Positions 35,197 through 44,603 of a DNA stretch of 64,000 nucleotides are shown piece by piece (the first letter of the stretch is position 1; the number at the start of each line of letters is the position of its first letter). This stretch comes from Claveliimonas bilis (GTDB taxonomy: Bacteria; Bacillota; Clostridia; Lachnospirales; Lachnospiraceae), in assembly GCF_020892095.1 (NCBI RefSeq), contig NZ_AP024845.1, positions 62,001 through 126,000 of the forward strand. Direction: 5' to 3'. The position numbers and the translations under genes were made by a program. Under the pieces are notes generated by a model that searched no databases, had not been told where the DNA came from, and was given only the letters and a program-made list of their open reading frames with translations.

Positions 35197-36936
35197 ATGG
35201 CTTTTGACGGAATTACCATTGCCGCATTGGCACAGGAATTAAATGATACATTAGCAGGAGGCCGGATCGCTAAAATCGCCCAGCCGGAAAATGATGAACT
35301 CCTCCTTACCATAAAGACACCGGGAGGACAAAAAAAACTCTGTATTTCTGCCAGTGCTTCTCTGCCTCTTATTTATCTGACAGACGACAACAAACCAAGT
35401 CCTATGACTGCTCCCGGCTTTTGCATGCTTCTTCGCAAACATATCGGGAACGGCAGGATCCTTTCCGTCCGGCAGCCCTCTTTGGAGCGTGTTCTCTTTT
35501 TTGTTATCGAACATCTGGATGAAATGGGTGATCTATGCCGAAAGACCCTTGTCGCTGAAATCATGGGAAAACACAGTAATATTATTTTCTGCGATGATAA
35601 AAGCCGGATCATTGACAGTATTAAACACGTTTCCGCACAGATGAGTTCTGTCCGTGAAGTTCTTCCCGGCAGAGAATACTTTATTCCGGAAACCACAAAA
35701 AAGGAGGATCCCCTCCTTGCGGATCGGGAACTTTTCATACAGACCCTTTCTTCCTCTTCCTTTCCTTTATCCAAGGCACTTTACACAGGATTTACCGGAA
35801 TCAGCCCTGTGGTCGCGGAAGAGATCTGTTATCTGTCCGGTCTGGAGTCCCGAATGACTGCCAGGGATATGACAGAGGAAATGTTTCTTCATCTATATAA
35901 GCAGTTTTCCTATTATATGGAGCAGATTTCTTCTCTTGAGTTTTCTCCCGCCATATATTACGACAAAAATGAGCCGAAAGAATTTTCTGCTCTGCCTCTG
36001 ACTCATTTTTCCAACTACAGGAAGGAATCTTTTGACTCCATCTCCAGGGTGATCCGCACCTTCTATTCCTCCCGGGAGACCTTGACAAGGATCCGCCAGA
36101 AGTCTGCAGATCTTAGACACGTTGTCCAGACTGCTCTGGAACGGAACCGTAAAAAGTATGAGCTGCAGGCAAAACAGCTCAAGGATACAGAAAACAGAGA
36201 ACAATATAAAGTATACGGTGAGCTTCTCCACACTTACGGCTACAGTTTGGAACCAGGGGCAAAATCTCTTACCGCCCTCAATTACTATACTAATGAAGAA
36301 ATTACCATCCCTCTGGATGAACACCTTACTCCATCCGAAAATGCACAGCGTTTCTTTTCCAGATACAATAAGCAGAAACGAACGTTTGAAGCGCTGACCG
36401 AACGAATCAAGGAAACCCTGGATGATATCCATTATCTGGAGTCCATAAGCACCTCCCTCGACATTGCTTCCGCCGAAGAAGACCTTACACAGATCAAGGA
36501 AGAGCTGACTGAAGCAGGATATATCCGCCGCCGTTATTCCAAACAGAAAGTCCGCATTACCAGCAAGCCTTTCCACTATATTTCCAGCGATGGCTTCCAC
36601 ATGTATGTAGGAAAGAATAATCTGCAGAATGAAGAGCTTACTTTTCATTTTGCTTCCGGAAACGACTGGTGGTTCCATGCCAAAAAAGTTCCCGGATCCC
36701 ATGTCATTGTCAAATCAAATGGAGAGGAGCTTCCTGACCGCACTTTCGAAGAGGCCGGACGACTGGCTGCTTACTACTCCAAAAGCCGCGGAGCTGAAAA
36801 GGCAGAAATTGATTATATTGAAAAAAAACACGTAAAAAAACCGGCAGGCGGACGGCCGGGATTTGTCATTTATCATACGAATTATTCTCTTATCATAGAT
36901 TCCGATATCAGCGGAATTGAAGAGGTAAAAGAATAA
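35197..36936 (+). CDS. rqcH: RqcH (Rqc2/NEMF homologue, NFACT family; once called fibronectin-binding protein)
   Basis: 579 residues: NFACT-N domain (MAFDGITIAALAQELNDTL, GGRIAKIAQPENDEL), long coiled-coil middle region (about 270-430), and NFACT-R domain with FHMYVGKNNLQNEELTF and DWWFHAKKVPGSHVIV (about 465-505). RqcH binds obstructed 50S subunits and recruits tRNA-Ala to add alanine tails to stalled peptides. GGAAG precedes the start. Single gene, divergent from yicC. Confidence 0.93.
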   Translation: MAFDGITIAALAQELNDTLAGGRIAKIAQPENDELLLTIKTPGGQKKLCISASASLPLIYLTDDNKPSPMTAPGFCMLLRKHIGNGRILSVRQPSLERVLFFVIEHLDEMGDLCRKTLVAEIMGKHSNIIFCDDKSRIIDSIKHVSAQMSSVREVLPGREYFIPETTKKEDPLLADRELFIQTLSSSSFPLSKALYTGFTGISPVVAEEICYLSGLESRMTARDMTEEMFLHLYKQFSYYMEQISSLEFSPAIYYDKNEPKEFSALPLTHFSNYRKESFDSISRVIRTFYSSRETLTRIRQKSADLRHVVQTALERNRKKYELQAKQLKDTENREQYKVYGELLHTYGYSLEPGAKSLTALNYYTNEEITIPLDEHLTPSENAQRFFSRYNKQKRTFEALTERIKETLDDIHYLESISTSLDIASAEEDLTQIKEELTEAGYIRRRYSKQKVRITSKPFHYISSDGFHMYVGKNNLQNEELTFHFASGNDWWFHAKKVPGSHVIVKSNGEELPDRTFEEAGRLAAYYSKSRGAEKAEIDYIEKKHVKKPAGGRPGFVIYHTNYSLIIDSDISGIEEVKE

Positions 36937-36944
36937 AGCGTTCC

Positions 36945-36998
36945 GAAAAAGGAGGAAACCTCGAAGCCATAAACGGCATGCGGGATTTCCTCCTTTGT
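36945..36998. terminator. Bidirectional terminator after rqcH
   Basis: AAAAGGAGGAAA and TTTCCTCCTTT arms enclose a smaller GCC/GGC hairpin; T-rich sequence lies on both sides, so it can serve rqcH and the opposite 37034-37468 gene. Confidence 0.8.
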
Positions 36999-37033
36999 TC
37001 TTTTTCACATCTTCTCTTCTGTATTTTTTCCGA

Positions 37034-37468
37034 TCAATATCTGCTGTTAAATTCTACAATATCATCCCATACTTCTTCTTCGTTGAGCAGCTTATAATAC
37101 TTCCCGTCAACCTTAAACTCATGCCCCGGCTTTATTTCCATGTTGTCTCCGTTTTTATAGTACAAGATATACGCGCTGTCTGCCCCAGCTGATAACTGTC
37201 CAGAAACTCTTCTGCCCAACTGTACTCTGTTCATCAGATCAACAAATTCCCGTATCTTGTCCTTATCCGTAAGATCCGCACTTGTATCACTGTCCGGAAT
37301 CCCCAGCCAGCCGGAATAATGTATCCGCTCAATCTCATCTGCCTTCAGATTTTCAAGCTGCTTTGTCGGCCTGAAAGCAAAGTACAGCAATAGCAGAAGA
37401 ACTGCGCATATTCCTGCAGCGATCAGAAGTTTAACTTTTAACTTTGAAGACATGTTCAGCTTTTTCAT
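37034..37468 (-). CDS. Hypothetical membrane-anchored protein
   Basis: 144 residues. One N-terminal membrane helix (KLLIAAGICAVLLLLLYFA, about 12-30), then an outside domain of about 110 residues beginning RPTKQLENLKADEIERIHYS and containing DKDKIREFVDLMNRVQLGRR and YKLLNEEEVWDDIV. No family recognised. ATG at 37468 has GGGAGGG 8 bp upstream. It follows the DUF815 gene by 40 bp and is the last gene before the terminator. Confidence 0.65.
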   Translation of the reverse strand: MKKLNMSSKLKVKLLIAAGICAVLLLLLYFAFRPTKQLENLKADEIERIHYSGWLGIPDSDTSADLTDKDKIREFVDLMNRVQLGRRVSGQLSAGADSAYILYYKNGDNMEIKPGHEFKVDGKYYKLLNEEEVWDDIVEFNSRY

Positions 37469-37508
37469 CAATCATCCCTCCCACAAAGCGAGACCTGTGG
37501 TCAGATCA

Positions 37509-38807
37509 TCAGGGCTGCGTTTCCATCCCCAGCAGATAGTCGATAAACTGCTGGGCTGTCCGCCCGGACATGCCGCCGTGGTTCAACTCCCAGCGATTTG
37601 CTTCCAGAAGGAGCTGCTCTTCATCCATCTCTATGCCATTTCTCTTTGCTAACTGACGCACAATCTCCTGAAATTCCTTCTTGGCCGGTTTTCCAAAATA
37701 GATGGTGACGCCGAACCTGGCCACCAGGGAAAGTTTCTCCTGCACCGTGTCGTTTGTGTGCAGCTCTTCATCTCTCTCTTCCTTGTCCCGGAAGCTCTCC
37801 CGGATCAAATGGCGCCGGTTGGAGGTGGCATAGATCAGCACGTTGTCCGGCTTTCTCTCCAGTCCCCCCTCAATGACCGCCTTCAGATATTTGTACTCTA
37901 TCTCAAACTCTTCAAAAGAAAGATCATCCATATAGATGATAAATTTGTAATTTCTATTCTTGATCTGGGCGATAACGTCATTGAGATCCTGGAACTGGTG
38001 CTTGTATACCTCGATCATCCGCAGCCCCTGGTCGTAATATTTATTTAATATGGCCTTGATGGAGGAGGATTTTCCGGTTCCTGCGTCTCCGAAGAGGAGA
38101 CAGTTATTGGCCCGGCGTCCCTTCACAAATGCCTCTGTATTGTCGACGAGTTTTTTCTTGGCGCTCTCGTACCCCACCAGCTCGTCAAGCTGTACATGGG
38201 CAATCTTTGTGATAGGCGCAATATGGACTCCTTCCTCGTCGTGGACCACCCGGAATGCCTTGTGAAGCCCCAGCTTACCTACACCGAACTCCTTGTAGAA
38301 CTGGGTCACGGAAGCCTTGAACTCCTCCGCATCCTTTGTCTGTCCCAGGCTTTTCGCCAGAGCACAGATTCGATCTCGGATACGGCTGTTGAACACACTG
38401 CCGTGGGTTCCTGACCCTGTGTAATCCAGTATCATGGAAACGCAGTCCACGCCAAGGTCTGCCTCCATCGCTGTGAAATCGTAGTCGAACAGTTCCTTGA
38501 AGATAGCGAAATCATGGCGGGCCACCTTGTTGATGCTTCCTGCTGTCTCCCCCACAATCTCACAGGAGGTGCTGTAGGCATTCTCATCATTGGCCAGGAG
38601 AAATGTCAGGTAATCATGCCAGAGATTCCCCTCAAACCCATGATCCACGCACAGCTCCAGTATGCTGCCTGTACACTCAAAGAGAAGACTTTTCAAGTCC
38701 TCTTTGTTGTAGTACTCATTGTCGTAATTTTCCATCAGAAACGTCATATCATTTAAAATCTGTTCCTGCTCCAGATTTTTATAGATGATCAGCTCATGTA
38801 TCCTCAT
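37509..38807 (-). CDS. DUF815 AAA-type ATPase
   Basis: 432 residues. C-terminal ATPase with P-loop LLFGDAGTGKSSSIKAIL (about 240-257) and an acidic Walker B FIIYMDDLSFEEFE (about 297-310), then ATSNRRHLIRES. The N-terminal 200 residues are helical and particular to DUF815. The start at 38807 has AAAGGAAG upstream; the longer frame overlaps nothing needed but lacks a ribosome site. Function is unknown. It lies between pheA and a small membrane protein. Confidence 0.85.
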   Translation of the reverse strand: MRIHELIIYKNLEQEQILNDMTFLMENYDNEYYNKEDLKSLLFECTGSILELCVDHGFEGNLWHDYLTFLLANDENAYSTSCEIVGETAGSINKVARHDFAIFKELFDYDFTAMEADLGVDCVSMILDYTGSGTHGSVFNSRIRDRICALAKSLGQTKDAEEFKASVTQFYKEFGVGKLGLHKAFRVVHDEEGVHIAPITKIAHVQLDELVGYESAKKKLVDNTEAFVKGRRANNCLLFGDAGTGKSSSIKAILNKYYDQGLRMIEVYKHQFQDLNDVIAQIKNRNYKFIIYMDDLSFEEFEIEYKYLKAVIEGGLERKPDNVLIYATSNRRHLIRESFRDKEERDEELHTNDTVQEKLSLVARFGVTIYFGKPAKKEFQEIVRQLAKRNGIEMDEEQLLLEANRWELNHGGMSGRTAQQFIDYLLGMETQP

Positions 38808-38872
38808 TTTTTCTTCCTTTCTGCCTTTTCTATCGGCACTGCACTGTCCAGTCATTGGCATCGCGGCTGGAA

Positions 38873-40003
38873 TCAATAGTTTCCTAGAATTTTCAAAGTT
38901 CTTGATTCTTCTCTGAGTCCCCGGATAGCGTTTTTCACAGCCCCTTCTCCCATGTTCCCGTCAAAATCCACGAAGAAGCGGTACTCCCATGTTCTCCCCT
39001 CTACCGGGCGGGATTCTATCTTTGTCATATTCAGGTTATTGTAAGTAAAATGGGCCAGCAGGTGGTAAAGGGAACCGCTGGAATGGTCTACTTCAAAGCA
39101 AATGCTGATCTTTTTGGCATCTTTCAGAAAAATCTTCTGGTTCGTCACAATAATGAACCGGGTAGAATTGTTATCATTATAATTGATTTTGCGGTCCAGT
39201 ATTTTCAGCCCGTAAATTTCCGCCGCATGTTCGCTGCAGATAGCAGCCTGGGTCACATCATTTTCATTTAGGATCTTTTTCGCTGCAACAGCTGTATTGG
39301 CCACACCAATCTGCTGCCATCCTCTCTGCTCGTCCAGATATTTTGCGCTTTGCATCAATGCCTGTGGATGAGAATACACACGCTGGATCGTTTCCAGTGT
39401 TGTCCCCTCTACCCCGGCCAGGGCATGTTCAATAGGCAGGACGATTTCCCCTACAATATAATTTTCAAATTCAACCAGAAGATCGTAAGTCTCACTTACC
39501 ACTCCGGCGGAAGAATTCTCGATGGGCAGAACCGCAAAATCAGCCGACCCCTCTTCGATTGCTTCCATTGCATCCCTGAAAGTCTGCACATGAAAGCTAT
39601 TGACATTCTTTCCAAAATAGGCATGCATAGCAGCCTGGGAATAAGCTCCGTCTGTCCCCTGGAAAACGATCCTTGACTGTTCCCAGTCCAGTTTGTCTAC
39701 TCCAATAAAGGGAAGACGCCCAAGGGCACCTTTTTTTGTCAGCATCTGATACTGCATCTTCCGACTCTGGGACATCAGCTGCTCAAAAAGCTCAGTCAGC
39801 CCAAGCTTCATAAATTCATCATCAATCCCTTTTGTAATCCTGCTCAACTGCTCTTTTTCTCTTTTTTTATCAAATACTTTCTGTCCGGCGTCAATTTTTA
39901 TATCTCCGATCTTCTCACAGACCGCTACTCTCTTTTTATACAGTTCCGCAATCTGGCTGTCGATTCCGGCCAGATCCTCTCTCAATTCTTCCAACTGCTG
40001 CAT
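38873..40003 (-). CDS. pheA: Bifunctional chorismate mutase / prephenate dehydratase
   Basis: 376 residues: chorismate mutase type II (1-90; LREDLAGIDSQIAELYKKRV), prephenate dehydratase (about 105-280; VFQGTDGAYSQAAMHAYFG, VLPIENSSAGVV, NDNNSTRFIIV) and a C-terminal ACT domain (about 295-372) with the phenylalanine-binding IESRPVEGRTWEYRFFVDF. It makes phenylpyruvate and is normally feedback inhibited by phenylalanine. ATG at 40003 is preferred to an upstream in-frame GTG because AAAAGGAG lies 9 bp before it. Confidence 0.95.
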   Translation of the reverse strand: MQQLEELREDLAGIDSQIAELYKKRVAVCEKIGDIKIDAGQKVFDKKREKEQLSRITKGIDDEFMKLGLTELFEQLMSQSRKMQYQMLTKKGALGRLPFIGVDKLDWEQSRIVFQGTDGAYSQAAMHAYFGKNVNSFHVQTFRDAMEAIEEGSADFAVLPIENSSAGVVSETYDLLVEFENYIVGEIVLPIEHALAGVEGTTLETIQRVYSHPQALMQSAKYLDEQRGWQQIGVANTAVAAKKILNENDVTQAAICSEHAAEIYGLKILDRKINYNDNNSTRFIIVTNQKIFLKDAKKISICFEVDHSSGSLYHLLAHFTYNNLNMTKIESRPVEGRTWEYRFFVDFDGNMGEGAVKNAIRGLREESRTLKILGNY

Positions 40004-40032
40004 TTTCACAATCTCCTTTTTCACATACTAAA

Positions 40033-40048
40033 TTGTATTATAATACAA
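40033..40048. promoter_or_regulatory. 16-bp palindrome over the pheA -10 box
   Basis: TTGTATTATAATACAA is a perfect palindrome containing TATAAT on both strands (minus-strand -10 at 40037-40042). It lies 30 bp upstream of the pheA start and could be an operator. Confidence 0.5.
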
Positions 40049-40074
40049 ACCCTCGGCAAAATCCACGGCAGACA

Positions 40075-40103
40075 TTGAAAAACTTCTTCATTTATTATAT
40101 GAT
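40075..40103 (+). promoter_or_regulatory. Promoter of pyrBI
   Basis: TTGAAA (40075-40080), 17-bp spacer, TATGAT (40098-40103). The leader to the pyrB start is about 65 nt, with a CCATTTC / GAAATGG hairpin; I see neither a PyrR-binding loop nor a U-rich attenuator. Confidence 0.6.
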
Positions 40104-40174
40104 GTATGAAAAGCAGATTTCCATTTCTTTCGATCATTTTCGGGAAATGGATGATATATATCAAGGAGGTATTT

Positions 40175-41092
40175 ATGAGACATTTAATGAGTCCACTGGA
40201 TTTTTCCGTGGAAGAGCTGGAGCAGCTTCTGGATCTTGCTTCTGATATTGAAGCGAATCCCCAGAAATATGCACATGCCTGTGCAGGAAAGAAGCTGGCT
40301 ACTTTATTCTATGAGCCGAGTACTCGGACAAGATTGAGCCACGAAGCTGCCATGCTGAATCTGGGAGGAAGTATCATGGGATTTTCTTCCGCTGATTCCA
40401 GTTCTGCTGCAAAAGGTGAAAGTGTATCTGACACAATCCGTACCATTTCCTGTTACGCTGACATTTGTGCCATGCGTCATCCGAAGGAGGGCGCTCCCAT
40501 GGTTGCATGCCAGCACTCTTCCATCCCTGTTATTAATGCCGGAGACGGAGGGCATCAGCATCCGACTCAGACATTGACAGATCTTATGACAATCCGTTCC
40601 CTGAAAGGGCACCTTGACAATATGACAATTGGTCTGTGCGGCGACTTGAAATTCGGCCGTACCGTACATTCCCTTATTCACGCTCTTGTTCGTTATCCGG
40701 GCATCCGTTTTATTTTAATCTCGCCGGAAGAATTGAGACTTCCCGGATATATCCGCCATGATGTTCTGGATAAAAACGAAGTTCCTTATGAAGAGGTAGT
40801 ACGCCTGGAGGACGCCCTTCCAAAACTGGACCTTCTGTATATGACCCGCGTACAGAAGGAACGTTTCTTCAATGAAGAAGACTATGTGCGCATGAAGGAT
40901 TTCTATATCCTGGATGCTGCAAAAATGAAACTTGCCCCTGAAGATATGTATGTTCTTCATCCGCTTCCCAGAGTAAACGAGATTTCCACAGAAGTGGACA
41001 AGGATCCAAGGGCCGCTTATTTCAAACAGATGCAGTACGGCGTCTATGTTCGTATGGCTCTTATATTGACTCTGCTGGAAATAGAAGTATAG
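40175..41092 (+). CDS. pyrB: Aspartate carbamoyltransferase, catalytic subunit
   Basis: 305 residues catalysing carbamoyl phosphate + aspartate to N-carbamoylaspartate in pyrimidine synthesis. Carbamoyl-phosphate loop [10 protein letters not shown] (about 48-57), [14 protein letters not shown] (about 128-141), LHPLPR (about 263). AAGGAGG 6 bp before ATG 40175; the frame extends upstream to 40106 but that part is leader. Followed by pyrI after 10 bp. Confidence 0.97.
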   Translation: MRHLMSPLDFSVEELEQLLDLASDIEANPQKYAHACAGKKLATLFYEPSTRTRLSHEAAMLNLGGSIMGFSSADSSSAAKGESVSDTIRTISCYADICAMRHPKEGAPMVACQHSSIPVINAGDGGHQHPTQTLTDLMTIRSLKGHLDNMTIGLCGDLKFGRTVHSLIHALVRYPGIRFILISPEELRLPGYIRHDVLDKNEVPYEEVVRLEDALPKLDLLYMTRVQKERFFNEEDYVRMKDFYILDAAKMKLAPEDMYVLHPLPRVNEISTEVDKDPRAAYFKQMQYGVYVRMALILTLLEIEV

Positions 41093-41102
41093 GAGGAAAA
41101 AC

Positions 41103-41558
41103 ATGGTAAAAAATACTTTAAATGTAGGACGGATTTCAGAAGGTTTTGTGCTGGATCACATTCAGGCCGGACGGAGTATGGAAATTTATAAATATCTTCA
41201 TCTGGATCAGCTGGATTGCTGTGTAGCTATCATTAAGAATGCCAAAAGCAGTAAAAAGGGAAAAAAAGATATCATTAAGATTGAATGTCCCATCGACTTT
41301 ATTGACCTTGATATTCTCGGTTTCATCGATCACAATATTACCATCAACATTATTAAAGACGAAGAAATTGTAGAGAAAAAGCGGCTTCACCTGCCGAAAA
41401 AGATCACAAATGTAATCCGCTGCAAGAATCCCCGCTGTATTACTTCTATTGAACAGGAGCTGGATCATGTATTTGTTCTGACAGACCCTGAAAAGGAGAT
41501 TTACCGCTGCATGTACTGCGAAGAAAAATACGAGGGACGTTCCCGGCACCGCGGATAA
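41103..41558 (+). CDS. pyrI: Aspartate carbamoyltransferase, regulatory subunit
   Basis: 151 residues. N-terminal nucleotide-binding domain (SMEIYKYLHLDQLD) and C-terminal zinc domain with CKNPRC and CMYCEEKY, which joins the catalytic trimers. Gives CTP/ATP control of PyrB. AGGAGG precedes the start. Confidence 0.96.
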   Translation: MVKNTLNVGRISEGFVLDHIQAGRSMEIYKYLHLDQLDCCVAIIKNAKSSKKGKKDIIKIECPIDFIDLDILGFIDHNITINIIKDEEIVEKKRLHLPKKITNVIRCKNPRCITSIEQELDHVFVLTDPEKEIYRCMYCEEKYEGRSRHRG

Positions 41559-41614
41559 AAGTTAAATTGAAAACTGTATATACTGCCAGTCCTGTCAGAT
41601 GTGCAGACTGGATT

Positions 41615-41648
41615 AAAAAAGCGGCCGGAAATTTCCGACCGCTTTTTT
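41615..41648. terminator. Bidirectional terminator after pyrBI
   Basis: AAAAAAGCGGCCGGAAA pairs with TTTCCGACCGCTTTTTT with one mismatch; A and T tracts on the outside serve both directions. Confidence 0.9.
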
Positions 41649-41687
41649 ATTTCTCACCTATTTTTCTGCATCTTTGGCATAGCCATT

Positions 41688-42230
41688 TCAAATCTTTCTG
41701 CCAAGCGCTTCCGCCATTTCCAGAGCATCGGTGTTTTCAATATCTCCCACTGCACTGACCCCTGGTGCGATCACTCTTCCCGCGTCCTTCCACTGCAGAT
41801 ATTCCGCCATGATTTCATATGTCCTCTCCAGACCTTCAAAATGTTCTCTGTCATCTGCTCCGCAGGCCAGAAGAACACATTCCTTTCTGCCTTTTAATCC
41901 TTCCTGGCTCCGATTCAGAGAATACCATCTGTCAATCAGGGCTTTTATCTGCGCGGAAAAAGAAAACCAGTACATAGGCGTAGCAAGAACAATCACATCC
42001 GCTTCCAGGATCGCCCCCGCAATCTGATTAAAATCATCATGGAAAATACAGGGCTTTTCTGTTGAATAACAGGCATCGCACGCATGGCAGCCATGGATAT
42101 TCATATCAGCTGCTGCAATCTTAGCCAGTTTGTGTCCCTGGCTTGCCGCCCCCTTAATAAAAGCATTTGCCATTTTATCGCTATTTCCACCCTTTCTCGG
42201 GCTTCCCGTAATCACAACAATATTCTTCAT
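41688..42230 (-). CDS. Flavodoxin-fold NAD(P)H-dependent oxidoreductase
   Basis: 180 residues. FMN loop TGSPRKGGNSDKMANAF (about 8-24), cysteine cluster CHACDACYSTEKPC (about 48-61), ATPMYWFSFSAQIKALIDRW (about 84-103). Same broad family as the 12821-13438 protein but only distantly alike. Physiological acceptor unknown. A palindromic repeat lies directly upstream. Confidence 0.85.
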   Translation of the reverse strand: MKNIVVITGSPRKGGNSDKMANAFIKGAASQGHKLAKIAAADMNIHGCHACDACYSTEKPCIFHDDFNQIAGAILEADVIVLATPMYWFSFSAQIKALIDRWYSLNRSQEGLKGRKECVLLACGADDREHFEGLERTYEIMAEYLQWKDAGRVIAPGVSAVGDIENTDALEMAEALGRKI

Positions 42231-42265
42231 AGACTTGTTCCTCCAATTTTACCCGGGGCTTTTTG

Positions 42266-42332
42266 CATTTTTACCCACCACTAATGTCAATTTGGGACGT
42301 AACAAAGTTTAACTTTGTTACGTCCCAAATTG
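42266..42332 (-). repeat. Dispersed palindromic repeat, copy 1
   Basis: Perfect 45-nt palindrome at 42288-42332 (22-bp arms, one central T; outer arm CAATTTGGGACGTAACA) with the conserved flank CATTTTTACCCACC at 42266-42279. On the minus strand it starts about 6 nt after the RNase P RNA and may end that transcript. Copy 2 is at 51602-51668. Confidence 0.8.
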
Positions 42333-42338
42333 AAAATC

Positions 42339-42694
42339 AAGCATAACGATAAGCCGGGTTATGTCGTTGGGTAATCATCTATCTAGGCCTGCCGTTGCCG
42401 GCAGGCTCAAGCGACCTACCTAAGACGCGACGGGCCGCCGCATTGTCTATATTCGGTCTTGCTTCGGATGGGGTTTACATGTGCCCCTCCTGTTACCAGG
42501 AGGGCGGTAGTCTCTTACACTGCCCTTCCACCCTTACCGGGAAATCTTCCCGGCGGTACATTTCTGTTGCACTGGCCTTGGAGTCGCCTCCACCGGACGT
42601 TATCCGGCATCCTGCCCTGTGAAGCCCGGACTTTCCTCACCTGCCGCCTTTCGGCGATTGCAGCCGCGATTACCTGTTATACTTGACTTCCACG
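42339..42694 (-). ncRNA. rnpB: RNase P RNA
   Basis: Catalytic RNA that matures tRNA 5' ends. On the minus strand: the conserved GAGGAAAGTCCGGGCT near the 5' end, ACAGAAATGTACCGCC, and the 3' CCGGCTTATCG. P1 is formed by AAGTATAAC (42676-42684) with GTTATGCTT (42339-42347). The fold looks like the common bacterial (A) type rather than Bacillus type B. Ends are estimated from P1 and the promoter. Confidence 0.93.
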
Positions 42695-42701
42695 ATTTTC
42701 G

Positions 42702-42730
42702 ATTTTATCACATAATAAAATTTCTGTAAA
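42702..42730 (-). promoter_or_regulatory. Promoter of rnpB
   Basis: Minus-strand TTTACA (42725-42730), 17-bp spacer, TAAAAT (42702-42707), placing transcription start near 42694. Confidence 0.7.
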
Positions 42731-42738
42731 GCCAAATC

Positions 42739-43218
42739 TTATACTTCAAGCCCGGTATCTTCGATCAGATTGTCTCCATCTGCTGCCGATGTGGCCAAAG
42801 CATCGCACCTTTCATTCTGCGGATGTCCGTCATGTCCTTTTACCCAGATAAACTTCACCTGATGGGGTTCTTTTGCCTTCAGGAGACGTTTCCAGAGATC
42901 CACATTTTTTACCGGCTCATTCTTTCCCCTTTTCCAGCCTTTTTTCAGCCATCCGCCGATCCAGTTCTGATTGAAAGCATCCACCACATATTTGGAGTCT
43001 GAGTAAAGCTCAATGCTGCAGGGCCGGTTCAGTGCTTCCAGCGCTGCGATCACTGCCATCAGTTCCATCCTGTTATTTGTCGTTTTCTTATATCCCTTAG
43101 AAAGTTCCTTTGTATGAAGCTGTCCCTTCGTATCTACATATTCCAGGACCGCCCCGTAGCCTCCCGGCCCGTCCGGATTCCCTCTGGCCGCTCCATCCGT
43201 ATATATCTTTACCTGCAT
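42739..43218 (-). CDS. rnhA: Ribonuclease HI
   Basis: 159 residues; removes RNA from RNA-DNA hybrids. Catalytic acidic residues seen in [19 protein letters not shown] (Asp7), [12 protein letters not shown] (Glu49), [13 protein letters not shown] (Asp71) and the C-terminal NERCDALA (Asp135). KGWKRGK basic handle is present. Normal length. Confidence 0.95.
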   Translation of the reverse strand: MQVKIYTDGAARGNPDGPGGYGAVLEYVDTKGQLHTKELSKGYKKTTNNRMELMAVIAALEALNRPCSIELYSDSKYVVDAFNQNWIGGWLKKGWKRGKNEPVKNVDLWKRLLKAKEPHQVKFIWVKGHDGHPQNERCDALATSAADGDNLIEDTGLEV

Positions 43219-43230
43219 GTTATGCCACTC

Positions 43231-43977
43231 CTATTCTGTCCGGGCAGTCCCATTTTCTGGGAACGCCACTTCAAATATCTGGTTTTTTCCGGTAATATGC
43301 ATAATGTGTTCCCGGTAGCTTTCCGTTTCCGGCTGTGCCATCAGCCTTTCATAAACCTCATGTTCCTGCCCGTTATGCATAGGAAATACACTAGCTGTAT
43401 CCGTATGTTTCATAAACCAGTCAAGTCCCCAATAATACTGTTCTCCCTGCCTTGGATCCGCCGGAACAAAAGCCACATCAATATGGCGCCCCTCCAGCTT
43501 TTCAATCTCTCTTTGATAGCTCTGCATCATCAGTTTATTGTATCTTGGGGATTCCTCCTCCCAATGCCACCAGTTCAGGTCACCTGCATGATAGATAATT
43601 CTCTCGCCGATCCGGATCAAAAATGCCACTCCCTCATCTGTCGATTTCAGAGTACGCACTGCCACCGGACAATCCTCTTCCAACTCCAGACGCCGGCCCG
43701 GTTTCATATAATACACCTGCTCTGCTGAAATCTCTTCCGGAATCCTGTATTTGATATCGCTGGATAAAATGTAGGTGATATCAGGATATTTTGACGCCCA
43801 TTCGAAAATACACGGCTGAAAATGATCGTAGTGTGCATGACTGGCAAAAACATAGATTTTCGTGTCTTTCTCAAACTCGGGCACTTCTCCCTGAAAATAG
43901 TCAAACACAGCTGCATGTCCATCCCATCTGACTGCAAATCCGCTATGTCCGATATACGTAATTTTCATATCCTGCAT
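43231..43977 (-). CDS. Metallo-beta-lactamase-fold hydrolase
   Basis: 248 residues. Metal motif ASHAHYDHFQP (about 49-59), YHAGDLNWWHWEEES (about 130-144), FPMHNGQEHEV near the C-terminus. This resembles the UlaG/L-ascorbate-6-phosphate-lactonase-like branch of the MBL family, but the substrate is unknown. AGGAGG lies 5 bp before the start. Next to rnhA (12 bp). Confidence 0.82.
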   Translation of the reverse strand: MQDMKITYIGHSGFAVRWDGHAAVFDYFQGEVPEFEKDTKIYVFASHAHYDHFQPCIFEWASKYPDITYILSSDIKYRIPEEISAEQVYYMKPGRRLELEEDCPVAVRTLKSTDEGVAFLIRIGERIIYHAGDLNWWHWEEESPRYNKLMMQSYQREIEKLEGRHIDVAFVPADPRQGEQYYWGLDWFMKHTDTASVFPMHNGQEHEVYERLMAQPETESYREHIMHITGKNQIFEVAFPENGTARTE

Positions 43978-44031
43978 ACTCCCCTCCTGCTACATCTATT
44001 CTGCCATTCCTGCCTGGGCTTTTCTCATCTC

Positions 44032-44508
44032 TTACTCTTCCGGAGTCTTCTGGATCAGTTCAACTGCATGCGTAATTTCCGGAAGCAGATATTCCAGACA
44101 CTGCTTAACCGCGCCGGCTTTACCAGGAAGATTTACGATCATAACATCTCCTCTGATCCCTGCCGCGCTTCTGTTGAGCATGGAACGCTTCGTCAGCTTC
44201 ATAGTATAAGCTCTCATCGCCTCCGGTATCCCAAGAACCGGCCGGTCCACTACATCCATTGTCGCCTCCGGCGTGCAGTCCCCTGCATTGCATCCTGCTC
44301 CTCCTGTTGTCAGGATCAGGTCTGTCAAATGTCCGTCCGCCATTCTCTGCATGACAGTAGACAAAACCTGTCTGTCACAGGGAAGGGCTTTCTGAAATAC
44401 AATGGTGTGTCCTTCCTTTTCAATGATCTTCTGGATCACTTTTCCCGCTGCATCCTCTTCCTTTCCTCTGTATATTGCTGTATTTGCTGTAATAATTGCA
44501 ACTCTCAT
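44032..44508 (-). CDS. MogA/MoaB-family molybdopterin adenylyltransferase-like protein
   Basis: 158 residues. VAIITANTAIYRGKEEDAAG start, LILTTGGAGCNAGDCTPEAT (about 58-77) and NLPGKAGAVKQCLEYLLPEI (about 123-142) are the molybdopterin-binding motifs. It adenylates molybdopterin in cofactor synthesis. No other moa/moe gene is in the window. Confidence 0.88.
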   Translation of the reverse strand: MRVAIITANTAIYRGKEEDAAGKVIQKIIEKEGHTIVFQKALPCDRQVLSTVMQRMADGHLTDLILTTGGAGCNAGDCTPEATMDVVDRPVLGIPEAMRAYTMKLTKRSMLNRSAAGIRGDVMIVNLPGKAGAVKQCLEYLLPEITHAVELIQKTPEE

Positions 44509-44603
44509 CTTGTACCTCCATCAATCTATTCTTCTGTACCTAAGCTCCTGTGTCCTTTGTTATGCGTGATACGGTATTTCATTCCACTCATAATAATAAC
44601 AAT

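Noticed and set aside
40106-40174. In-frame upstream extension of pyrB, or a leader peptide
   Set aside because: The frame is open back to 40106, but that ATG sits next to the predicted transcription start with no ribosome site, while AAGGAGG lies right before 40175. No U-rich attenuator follows, so a pyrBI-type leader is not supported.
42395-42690. Open frames overlapping the RNase P RNA
   Set aside because: They lie wholly inside a conserved structured RNA on the other strand and have no ribosome site or family likeness.
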